A DNA stretch of 25,868 nt from a virus. Position 1 is the stretch's first letter; the number at the start of each line of letters is the position of its first letter. A program made the position numbers and the translations under genes. Below, piece by piece: positions 8,295 through 14,378 of the stretch. The stretch covers positions 1-25,868 of the IMG/VR virus record IMGVR_UViG_3300022856_000031; one strand, 5' to 3'. Below the pieces are notes generated by a model that saw nothing but the letters and a program-made list of their open reading frames with translations, searched no databases and was not told where the DNA came from.

Positions 8295-8656
8295 TGCGGG
8301 CACATATTTTAGAAAACGGCGTTATAGTAAACACGGTTGAAGTTGATTCTCTAGATGCCTTAGAAAACCTTGTCGACGCAAGCAATGGGGGCAGTATTGG
8401 TGATAGTTTACAGGACGGCCAGTGGGTAAAACCCCCACAAGCAACCGAAGAGCTAGAAGCAGCTATTAGAGGTGAGAGAGACGCGCGTTTAGCCGCTTCG
8501 GACTGGGTAACTACTAGGGCGGTAGATCAAAACGCTCAAGACAGCCTCGGCATACAAGTTCCGCAGGTATGGGCAACGTATCGCCAAGGATTAAGAGACA
8601 TAACCGCTCAAGACAGCTTCCCGCAAGAAGTAACTTGGCCCGAGAAACCGGCGTAG
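8294..8656 (+). CDS. Phage tail assembly chaperone
   Basis: I place the start at ATG 8294, overlapping the preceding TAA by one base (TAATG), giving 120 residues; an upstream in-frame start at 8279 would overlap more and has no better signal. The C-terminal half has the signature of the phage tail assembly chaperone family: RDARLAASDW, then W.TYRQGLRDI, then FPQEVTWPEKP. The N-terminal segment (MRAHILENGVIVNTVEVDSL) is a small variable domain. Family members usually follow the fibre they help fold or attach, as here. A second member with the same signature lies at 12902-13279. The client is inferred to be the 6306-8294 adhesin. Confidence 0.8.
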   Translation: MRAHILENGVIVNTVEVDSLDALENLVDASNGGSIGDSLQDGQWVKPPQATEELEAAIRGERDARLAASDWVTTRAVDQNAQDSLGIQVPQVWATYRQGLRDITAQDSFPQEVTWPEKPA

Positions 8657-8669
8657 TTTAATACAGCCT

Positions 8670-8675
8670 AGGAGG
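8670..8675 (+). promoter_or_regulatory. Strong Shine-Dalgarno site
   Basis: AGGAGG lies 8 bases before ATG 8684. It is one of the strongest ribosome sites in the window, at a gene with a 27-base spacer rather than a coupled start, so the small protein downstream is probably well translated. Confidence 0.7.
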
Positions 8676-8683
8676 CTATAGAA

Positions 8684-8923
8684 ATGAATCTTGAAGATCT
8701 ACCTATTGAGATGCAGCAACAAATAGCGATGCAGAAAGCTATAGATGAAAACCGAAACGCCGCTGTAAAGGAGCTTGACGACAAACGTGCAAAACATGAC
8801 GCAGTGCGTATGGCAAAAGACGTTGTTATGGAAAACCACCGTTCGTCTCCTCCGGGAACAGTGATTACTTCGGAAAATATAACTTCTATAGCGGAAGACT
8901 TGATTCAAACTATGAATAACTAG
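8684..8923 (+). CDS. Small helical protein of unknown function
   Basis: The protein has 79 residues and is mostly charged. It begins MNLEDLPIEMQQQIAMQKAI, with NRNAAVKELDDKRAKHDAVR likely to form a helix or coiled coil, and ends with ITSIAEDLIQTMNN. No Cys, membrane helix or signal is present. The strong upstream AGGAGG and the following gene starting 1 base after its stop show it belongs to the same operon. I do not recognise a named family. Its position between the chaperone and the oxygenase genes leaves open a fibre-assembly or accessory role. Confidence 0.65.
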   Translation: MNLEDLPIEMQQQIAMQKAIDENRNAAVKELDDKRAKHDAVRMAKDVVMENHRSSPPGTVITSENITSIAEDLIQTMNN

Positions 8924-8924
8924 C

Positions 8925-9503
8925 ATGGAGTCCTATGCTTATTTTTCATCGCCCATATACCGTGAAGAGCGGTCAGAGTGGGTAGAGCAAACCCTAAAGC
9001 ATACGCAGAAATACTACGAACAAATAGAGCCGCGTGTAGTCAAACAAACGGGGCCTATGTCAAATGACCCTGACCTTGGGTACTTAACGTCCTACTTTCG
9101 AGACAAAGGCGTTAGTATTTTAAAGGAGCAGGGTTATTTAACAGATGAGTATGAGTTTTACGTGGATGGGATGTGGGGGCAAGAGTTTGCGTGTACGGGC
9201 AGTAACATTATGCACGTTCATGGAGACAGCCAAATATCAGGGTTCTATTTCCTAGAAGTGCCCGAAGGCGGGTCGTACCCCATATTTGATGACCCTAGAC
9301 CGGGTAAGCGAATGGCGGATTTGTGGGCATCGCCTAGCAACCAAGTTACAATGGCTACGCCGCAGATACACTTTAACAATGTTCAAGCCGGAACCATGAT
9401 GTTATTTAACTCGTGGCTGCCGCACATGATTACGCCAAACCAATCTAATAATTCGACAAAGTTTATACACTTTATTTTGTCGCAAAGAAAAAGGTTTATT
9501 TAA
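8925..9503 (+). CDS. Putative 2OG-Fe(II) oxygenase (first of four)
   Basis: The 192-residue protein resembles the small 2OG-Fe(II) oxygenase family with an HxH(P/G)xxxxSGxYY motif. Here H97-V-H99-G-D101 precedes SGFYFLEVPEGG, then FDDPRPGK and TMMLFNSWLPH167MITPN. H99/D101 (or H97) and H167 are the likely iron ligands on a double-stranded beta-helix. The residue expected to anchor 2-oxoglutarate, usually Arg about ten residues after the distal His, appears as K179 (STKFIHFIL). Members hydroxylate proteins or small molecules; the substrate is unknown. It heads a run of four oxygenase-like genes and overlaps the next by one base. Family confident, activity not tested. Confidence 0.78.
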   Translation: MESYAYFSSPIYREERSEWVEQTLKHTQKYYEQIEPRVVKQTGPMSNDPDLGYLTSYFRDKGVSILKEQGYLTDEYEFYVDGMWGQEFACTGSNIMHVHGDSQISGFYFLEVPEGGSYPIFDDPRPGKRMADLWASPSNQVTMATPQIHFNNVQAGTMMLFNSWLPHMITPNQSNNSTKFIHFILSQRKRFI

Positions 9504-10087
9504 TGCAGCATATGCTGACGCCGTATTCTAGGAAGATAGAGCCGTTTGCGTGGTGGGAAGGGGCTTTCACTGAAAAAGAACTGGACTGGTTGCAACAAAA
9601 AGCCAGAGAGGCAAACACCCCTGCTCAAATAGGCGGCGGGGGGAACGGCTTAATTAACTCAGAAATAAGACGCTCTGAATTAAACTGGCTGCCTAAAAAC
9701 GAAAATACTGCTTGGGTTTTTGAAAAGATTGCCCATGTAGTATCTAGCTTAAATGCGGACTATTTTAATTTTAATTTAACAGCTCTGTCCGAGGAGCTAC
9801 AGTTAACAAACTACCATGAAAACAATAAAGGCATGTATGGGTGGCACCAAGATTTTGGAAGTCCGGGTAATAGCAGAAAAATGTCTGTAGTTTTGCAATT
9901 ATCTGACCCACAAGAATACGAGGGGGGTCAGCTACAGCTCTTCACCTCTAAAAACCCGACTAACATCGAAAAGAAGAGAGGCTTGATTGTAGTATTCCCT
10001 TCTTGGACGGTGCATCAGGTAACTCCCGTAGTAAAGGGAACAAGACAAACATTAGTTACATGGATTTCGGGGCCATCATTCACATGA
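9503..10087 (+). CDS. Prolyl-4-hydroxylase-like 2OG-Fe(II) oxygenase
   Basis: The 194-residue protein has a complete canonical active site: H115-Q-D117 (MYGWHQDFGS), distal H171 (FPSWTVHQVTPV) and R181 (GTRQTLVTWISGP), the residue expected to bind the 2-oxoglutarate carboxylate. The order and spacing match the P4H/PKHD-type hydroxylases. The N-terminal half is helical, and the jelly-roll core runs from about residue 95 to the end. The start overlaps the previous stop (TAATG) and the stop overlaps the next start (ATGA), so it is embedded in one operon. The protein or small-molecule substrate is not known. This is the most clearly intact of the four enzymes. Confidence 0.85.
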   Translation: MQHMLTPYSRKIEPFAWWEGAFTEKELDWLQQKAREANTPAQIGGGGNGLINSEIRRSELNWLPKNENTAWVFEKIAHVVSSLNADYFNFNLTALSEELQLTNYHENNKGMYGWHQDFGSPGNSRKMSVVLQLSDPQEYEGGQLQLFTSKNPTNIEKKRGLIVVFPSWTVHQVTPVVKGTRQTLVTWISGPSFT

Positions 10088-10680
10088 CTTCAGACTACAA
10101 AGACTTTATTGGTGTTTTTTCAGATGTGTACCCCGAAGGGTTCTGCGAGCATTTAATAGCCGAGTTTGACCGACACCGTAGTTTTGGGGCTGGAAGAAAT
10201 AGGCAGGACGGAGAGGGCGCACCTAAAGACCGTAAAGACGACTATCAAATTTGTTATAATGGAAGACAGAGTAGCTTTGAAGATTTTAACGGTACGCCCG
10301 CTAGAGATTTATTTTTTAAGGGCTTACAGCATTGTTTTGACCAGTATGTAAATGAGTTTTCTGCTTTGAAAACTGTAGACGTAAAGTGCGACAACATGAA
10401 AATGCAAAAGACCTCTTCTGGCGGGGGATACCATATTTGGCATTCTGAACAAGGCAACGGAGAGATGGCTAACCGAGGACTTGTGTATACGCTTTACCTC
10501 AACACCTTACCGGAGGGAGCAAACGGAGAAACCGAGTTTTTATATCAGCAAAGACGGCTCAACCCCATAGAAAACACTATGGTGCTGTGGCCCGCCGCGT
10601 ACACCCACGTACACAGAGGCAACCCTGTTCACGGAGATAACCACAAATACATCGTTACTGGGTGGTTCTACCATGAGTAA
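10084..10680 (+). CDS. Putative 2OG-Fe(II) oxygenase with HxE variant
   Basis: I choose ATG 10084 because it overlaps the upstream TGA as ATGA, giving 198 residues; the frame is open further upstream but that would overlap the previous gene by 85 bases. The core reads GGGYHIWHSEQ with H120-S-E122, LVYTLYLNTLPEG, GETEFLYQQRRL, WPAAYTHVHRGNPVH with H175/H177, and HKYIVTGWFYH. This resembles a 2OG-Fe(II) oxygenase type I know from cyanophages. The acidic iron ligand appears to be Glu rather than the usual Asp, and K188 may anchor the cosubstrate. HxE ligands are known in clavaminate synthase-like enzymes. Substrate unknown. Confidence 0.75.
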   Translation: MTSDYKDFIGVFSDVYPEGFCEHLIAEFDRHRSFGAGRNRQDGEGAPKDRKDDYQICYNGRQSSFEDFNGTPARDLFFKGLQHCFDQYVNEFSALKTVDVKCDNMKMQKTSSGGGYHIWHSEQGNGEMANRGLVYTLYLNTLPEGANGETEFLYQQRRLNPIENTMVLWPAAYTHVHRGNPVHGDNHKYIVTGWFYHE

Positions 10681-11254
10681 TTTAGACAAATTAGGCTATT
10701 TAAAGGTAGTAGGGCTAATAGATGCACAGACTATTGCAACGGTTTCTCAGTATTTTGAAAACAAAATTAACAGAGGCGAGTGGAAGCAAAAAGGAATAGA
10801 GGACTACGATAGCAGCAAACTAGGCTATTACGCAGACCCTCTAATAGAAGTACTATTAAAAGCTTGCCTTCCAGTTATAGAAAAAGAAACAGGGCTATCT
10901 TTAGAGCCAACTTATTCGTTTAGTCGAGTATACCAAGAAGGCGAAGAGCTAAAGCCGCACATTGATAGGCCCGCTTGTGAAATAAGCGTCACGGTTAACG
11001 TAGCCTGTACTATGAGCGAGCCTTGGCCTATATGGATGCAGTACAAAAACCACGACCCTGTAAAATGCCTGCTAAATCCGGGTGACGCGGTTATATACAA
11101 AGGATGCGAGTCCACTCATTGGAGAAGGCCGCTTGAGGAAGGCGCTATTAACCCGCAGTTTATGCTGCACTATGTAACAAAAGAAGGCCCTAATGCCTCC
11201 CATAAGTTTGATAAAAGACCGTCTTTAGGTTTAGACGAATCGTGTAGGAGTTAA
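10673..11254 (+). CDS. Divergent 2OG-Fe(II) oxygenase-like protein
   Basis: The 193-residue protein carries H96-I-D98 (EELKPHIDRPACEISVTVNV) and distal H149 (GDAVIYKGCESTHWRRPL), consistent with the iron-binding facial triad on a jelly-roll fold. Where an Arg or Lys is usually found after the distal His, the sequence reads INPQFMLHYV, so cosubstrate binding is uncertain. It could be an active divergent enzyme or one using R151/R152. The gene overlaps the preceding one by 8 bases and is followed 3 bases later by the collagen-like adhesin gene. That adjacency raises, but does not prove, the possibility that the adhesin is a substrate. Confidence 0.7.
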   Translation: MSNLDKLGYLKVVGLIDAQTIATVSQYFENKINRGEWKQKGIEDYDSSKLGYYADPLIEVLLKACLPVIEKETGLSLEPTYSFSRVYQEGEELKPHIDRPACEISVTVNVACTMSEPWPIWMQYKNHDPVKCLLNPGDAVIYKGCESTHWRRPLEEGAINPQFMLHYVTKEGPNASHKFDKRPSLGLDESCRS

Positions 11255-11257
11255 GTC

Positions 11258-12436
11258 ATGCCTATTGGAACCGGAAAGGTAGGTTTATTTGGGGGCGGGG
11301 TCAGCGTAGAAGCTGGATGCCAAACCTTTAATTCTCCGGGAAATTTTATTGTGCCCGACGGGCTTTCTATTGTGTCTTTGAGCGGTAATGGGTCAACAGG
11401 AAATCCCGGCAATGCGGGCAACCCCGGAGGAGACGGCCCCGGAGGTAATGGCGGAAGCGGAGGCCCCGTTACAGACCCCGGAGGACCTAATTGGGCTTCA
11501 AATGTAAATACTATTACTGCGGGAACGGGGGGTACAGGTGCTGTAGGTAATCCTCCCGGCGGTCCGGGTAATCCGGGTAATCCGGGGGGGCCTACGTCCG
11601 CGTTGGGCTATAACTGGACTTGTGGTGCAGTAGGAAATGGGGGAACGGGCGGAGTCAATGGCGTTGTAGGCAATCCGGGTACTACAGGCAACACTGTTAA
11701 CGGAAATATCATATGCTCTTGCGCGGCCCCTCCGGGCGCGGGGGACACTGCTTTTGCCTACAGCAGTCTTAGCCCGGGAGGCACAGGAGCGTCTAACATC
11801 TGCGTATCACCACCCAACCAAAAGGGGGGAACGGGGGCTTACGGAATCGCAGGCGCCACACAATGCCAAGACCCTTGCGGTAAATATGCGTTTAAATTCA
11901 TACAAAATAACGCCTTTGGTGGCGGTGGTGGCAGCGGGCAATGCCGTCAAAGTGTTTCTTTTCCCGGGACTCTATGTGGCGGCTGTCCGTCTGGCCCTCC
12001 TTGGCCCTCTCTCTCAGTTCCGCCAGCGGGCATCCCTGCTTTTTTCCCCCAAGGAGGTTCGGGCAGGGGTGGCATAGGAAAAACTTCCGCAAGCCAAAAC
12101 ACTACTACTTCGAACCCGCAGCCCAACGGGACTAGTGCCAATGCATTTAACACCCCCATAGATTACGGCCAAGGAGGCGGCGGAGGCGGCGGAGGCGGAG
12201 CGACAACAGTCTTGCCTAACCAGTACTGCGGGCCACCCCCAGGAGTTGGTGCCCAAGCGTCTAGTGGCGGAGGTGGCGGTGGTATGGGTTCTTCTGGGAA
12301 TCCCGGCAGTGGTGCGGGAAATCCCGGCAGTGCGGGCACACCCGCCACCTATAATGGTGCCCCCGTGACGGCAGGTACATACCCCGTTTCAGTAGGTACT
12401 GGGGGTCAAATAACTATTTCTTGGAACGCTCAATAA
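11258..12436 (+). CDS. Collagen-like glycine-rich adhesin, Cys-rich
   Basis: The protein has 392 residues. The N-terminus (GCQTFNSPGNFIVPDGLSIV) and C-terminus (VTAGTYPVSVGTGGQITISW) match the ends of Gly-rich phage receptor-binding domains. Between them, residues 45-71 are nine uninterrupted Gly-X-Y triplets and residues 101-112 are four Gly-X-Pro triplets. Further GNP units occur at 138, 347 and 354, and poly-Gly runs at 305-314 and 337-342. Eleven Cys (21, 122, 153, 155, 182, 203, 207, 229, 240, 243, 324) are unusual for a phage adhesin and may form disulfides or bind metal. AGGAG at 11246-11250 supports the start. A chaperone gene follows one gene later. Confidence 0.75.
   Translation: MPIGTGKVGLFGGGVSVEAGCQTFNSPGNFIVPDGLSIVSLSGNGSTGNPGNAGNPGGDGPGGNGGSGGPVTDPGGPNWASNVNTITAGTGGTGAVGNPPGGPGNPGNPGGPTSALGYNWTCGAVGNGGTGGVNGVVGNPGTTGNTVNGNIICSCAAPPGAGDTAFAYSSLSPGGTGASNICVSPPNQKGGTGAYGIAGATQCQDPCGKYAFKFIQNNAFGGGGGSGQCRQSVSFPGTLCGGCPSGPPWPSLSVPPAGIPAFFPQGGSGRGGIGKTSASQNTTTSNPQPNGTSANAFNTPIDYGQGGGGGGGGGATTVLPNQYCGPPPGVGAQASSGGGGGGMGSSGNPGSGAGNPGSAGTPATYNGAPVTAGTYPVSVGTGGQITISWNAQ
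12173..12199 (+). repeat. Triplicated GGAGGCGG[C/A] microrepeat in adhesin
   Basis: Three consecutive 9-base units (ggaggcggc, ggaggcggc, ggaggcgga) encode the poly-Gly run at residues 306-314. Such a G-rich in-frame repeat is prone to replication slippage in multiples of 3 or 9 bases, which would change glycine-tip length without breaking the frame. Confidence 0.75.
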
Positions 12437-12438
12437 CT

Positions 12439-12969
12439 ATGGCAAACGCAAAGCAAAACTTAAAACAGCTTGACGAGCAAATATTAATAAAAATGAAAGA
12501 ACGTCAGTTAAAAGCTATGGCCCAAGAAGACAACCGCGCTCAGTCCATAACTATTGGAAACGCGGGCGGGGGTGTCACAGAAATAACTATGCGTGGGACT
12601 ACTGGGGGGTCCTTGTGGAATGTATACCAGCCCGTTGAGGTGGTAGAGCTTATAAACCAGCTTGCTGCAAACATAGGCTGCCATATACATATACACCCCA
12701 GAGAAGACTTTTCTAGTTGGAGGCAGTGGAAAGAAATTTCTGACGAGGAAAAAGAGCGGCTAAAGGGCTTCCCTCCTTTTTCTGAGCATATGGAAAGTGG
12801 TTTTAGGTTAGGTACAGGCTCCCCAGTCTTACCCAGCCAAAAAAATCAAGGTAGGGTAGAATTCAAAGAATGTGTAAAATTGAAGGTACAGGAGAACGAA
12901 GATGCGGTGGCAACTAAAAAAGCTGTCAACAAACGAACCCCTAAGCGAAGCCGGGCCACTACCAAATAA
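12439..12969 (+). CDS. Conserved phage protein of unknown function
   Basis: I take ATG 12439, two bases after the adhesin stop, giving 176 residues; a TTG at 12421 is in frame but overlaps the adhesin end. The N-terminal ~40 residues are a charged helix (EQILIKMKERQLKAMAQEDN). A compact segment follows: SITIGNAGGGVTEITMRGTT, then VEVVELINQLAANIGCHIHI, then HPREDFSSWRQW. The His-rich GCHIHIHPR might bind metal but this is speculation. The tail is Lys/Arg-rich. I recognise the middle from hypothetical proteins of marine and cyanophages encoded beside tail fibre genes. A role in adhesin assembly is an inference from its place between adhesin and chaperone. Confidence 0.65.
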   Translation: MANAKQNLKQLDEQILIKMKERQLKAMAQEDNRAQSITIGNAGGGVTEITMRGTTGGSLWNVYQPVEVVELINQLAANIGCHIHIHPREDFSSWRQWKEISDEEKERLKGFPPFSEHMESGFRLGTGSPVLPSQKNQGRVEFKECVKLKVQENEDAVATKKAVNKRTPKRSRATTK

Positions 12970-13279
12970 TTGGGGTCCTATTTTCGGTATGGAGAATATC
13001 CAAGACCAACTGGGGGACTTGACGTGGCTGGGCAAAACTTACGCCGATCAGGGCTGGGTGCAGGTAGAAGGTGAAACTTTAAAGCCTTCAAGTGAAGCCG
13101 ACATAGTTTGGGAAAAGGCCAAGCAGCTATTAAAAGACTCAGACTGGGCGGTTCTTCCTGACGTTATAATGTTTAAAGAACTAAAAGACGAATGGATAGA
13201 ATACCGTAAAGTTATTAGGGAGATACGAACTCAGTCGGGTTTTCCTACAAATGTATTTTGGCCTAAAAAGCCCGAGTGA
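12902..13279 (+). CDS. Second phage tail assembly chaperone-like protein
   Basis: The protein has 125 residues. The C-terminal half has the same signature as the 8294-8656 chaperone: LLKDSDWAVLPD, then WIEYRKVIREI, then GFPTNVFWPKKPE. The N-terminal half (LPNNWGPIFGMENIQDQLGD, then WVQVEG) is a different domain. The start is well supported by AGGAG at 12890-12894, 7 bases upstream, even though it lies 68 bases inside the preceding gene; the next in-frame ATG (12989) lacks such a site. Its likely client is the collagen-like adhesin at 11258. The stop overlaps the next GTG start. Confidence 0.75.
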   Translation: MRWQLKKLSTNEPLSEAGPLPNNWGPIFGMENIQDQLGDLTWLGKTYADQGWVQVEGETLKPSSEADIVWEKAKQLLKDSDWAVLPDVIMFKELKDEWIEYRKVIREIRTQSGFPTNVFWPKKPE

Positions 13280-13494
13280 AATACCGTATAAGGTTTAACA
13301 AATCTCGCGGACAGCCGGGCAGGGGTACAGAAGAGCACGTTTGGCGAGTGCTACAGGGTAATACAGAGTGGCTTGCACGGCATGTTATTATTGAGGTTCC
13401 GTCCAGAAGCGAACAAGAGGGGCCGGACTGGAACATGGTGTGCGAAGGAACCATGTTATTTTTTGACGACACAGACACAGTGGTAATTCAATGA
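13276..13494 (+). CDS. Small conserved phage protein of unknown function
   Basis: The 72-residue protein has a GTG start at 13276 overlapping the preceding TGA (GTGA). The sequence begins MKYRIRFNKSRGQPGRGTEE and continues HVWRVLQGNTEW and PDWNMVCEGTMLFFDDTDT. I associate this pattern with small hypothetical proteins of T4-like cyanophages, with no known function. It is compact and probably an alpha/beta fold, with one Cys and no membrane helix. It is coupled at its end to the sulfotransferase-like gene (ATGA). Whether it acts with that enzyme is unknown. Confidence 0.65.
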   Translation: MKYRIRFNKSRGQPGRGTEEHVWRVLQGNTEWLARHVIIEVPSRSEQEGPDWNMVCEGTMLFFDDTDTVVIQ

Positions 13495-14240
13495 TCATAT
13501 CTAACTCTCAGAACTTTGTAGTTACTCGCGCCCAAAGGTCTGCGGGAACTTCTCTAGAAATGTATATTATAGAATCTGGTTTGGTTGATTTCGAAAACGA
13601 TAGCTACACCCTAGAAGGGGGATTTAAGACTTGGGAAGAGTTTAAACAGTATAGTGCAGAAAACAATAACTTGAGGTATTCAGACCTGCCTGAAAGTTTA
13701 TACGGGGAAAGTCTAGATGAAGTACAAATTACTTTTGAGGACCTTGTAGCCCAAAACCGTATTTCTCCTGACATGCCCTGTATTGGGGGAATAAGGCATC
13801 CTTTAGAGTGGCTTGCTTCTTTATTTAATGCTGCAAACGTCAGAAGAAAAATAATGGCGCAAGCTAACCTAAAAAAATATGGGCGTTACTCAGAGATAGA
13901 TTTGTCTTTAGCTAAGGACTTTTCTACACCAGACGCGTCGTGTGACTTTGTACTTTCAAATTTAGATAACCCCCACGTAGCTATTAGCGTAAAAGACCAA
14001 GTGGAATATTACCCAGATCATGCTCAACTCTTTAATCTGGAAAACATTCATGAGCATGTGTGTCAGTTTATAAAGGACAAAGGGGGCAAGGTGCCAACAC
14101 AAAGAATAGCCCTGCGCTACAATGAGTATGACCCTACTTACTATATCTCAAATTTGTCGGCCGACAGGAAGCAAAACGTGCTGACGCGTCTGGAAAAAGA
14201 CCTAGTGGCATGGGAAAAAGCACATGCAAAGTTCAACTAA
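13491..14240 (+). CDS. Sulfotransferase-like protein
   Basis: The 249-residue protein has the two PAPS-binding signatures of sulfotransferases. Near the N-terminus, VVTRAQRSAGTSLEMYI resembles the 5'-phosphosulfate loop (R16-S-A-G-T-S21, with Arg where Lys is common). The segment CIGGIRHPLEWLASLFN has R102 and S110, the spacing of eight expected for the 3'-phosphate site. The C-terminal region (RYNEYDPTYYISNLSADRKQ) fits the lid region of related enzymes. It would transfer sulfate from PAPS to a hydroxyl on a sugar, peptide or small molecule; the acceptor is unknown. It ends the accessory island and precedes a 39-base gap before the lysis genes. Fold assignment is fairly good, activity inferred. 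Confidence 0.7.
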   Translation: MIISNSQNFVVTRAQRSAGTSLEMYIIESGLVDFENDSYTLEGGFKTWEEFKQYSAENNNLRYSDLPESLYGESLDEVQITFEDLVAQNRISPDMPCIGGIRHPLEWLASLFNAANVRRKIMAQANLKKYGRYSEIDLSLAKDFSTPDASCDFVLSNLDNPHVAISVKDQVEYYPDHAQLFNLENIHEHVCQFIKDKGGKVPTQRIALRYNEYDPTYYISNLSADRKQNVLTRLEKDLVAWEKAHAKFN

Positions 14241-14279
14241 AACGCATAAACTATAAGGCATTAACCAGAGTAGTAAGTC

Positions 14280-14378
14280 ATGATTGAGATTGGATTAGCA
14301 TTAGGGGCGGCTAAGAAAGCCTTCGATTTGCGCGGGTTCAGCCATTTTTATAGCTGCTGTGGCAGTAGGGTAGTGTGA
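14280..14378 (+). CDS. Tiny ORF, possible remnant of a longer lysis-region gene
   Basis: This is a 32-codon frame: ATG 14280, stop TGA 14376-14378 overlapping the next ATG (TGATG). The first residues, MIEIGLALGAAKKAF, look exactly like the beginning of a longer (>100 residue) phage protein that I recall from marine phage lysis regions, which normally ends in a membrane helix. Here the similarity stops after about 17 codons. The +1-shifted frame of the downstream part encodes a hydrophobic string (AGSAIFIAAVAVG) like such a membrane end. An internal deletion with frameshift is therefore a good explanation. It may still be translated to couple the next gene. Family recall is unverified. Confidence 0.5.
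   Translation: MIEIGLALGAAKKAFDLRGFSHFYSCCGSRVV

Noticed and set aside
10003-10083. Longer N-terminal extension of the third oxygenase
   Set aside because: It would lie inside the preceding oxygenase gene and lacks a ribosome site, while ATG 10084 makes the ATGA overlap seen throughout this operon.
11754-12135. Alternate-frame ORFs within the collagen-like adhesin
   Set aside because: No ribosome sites or domains; they are by-products of GC-rich glycine codons read in other frames.
14231-14257. Possible promoter (GTTCAA ... TATAAG) before the lysis cassette
   Set aside because: Only the -10-like hexamer is good; the -35 is poor and the spacing is about 15 bases, so chance is likely in this AT-rich gap.
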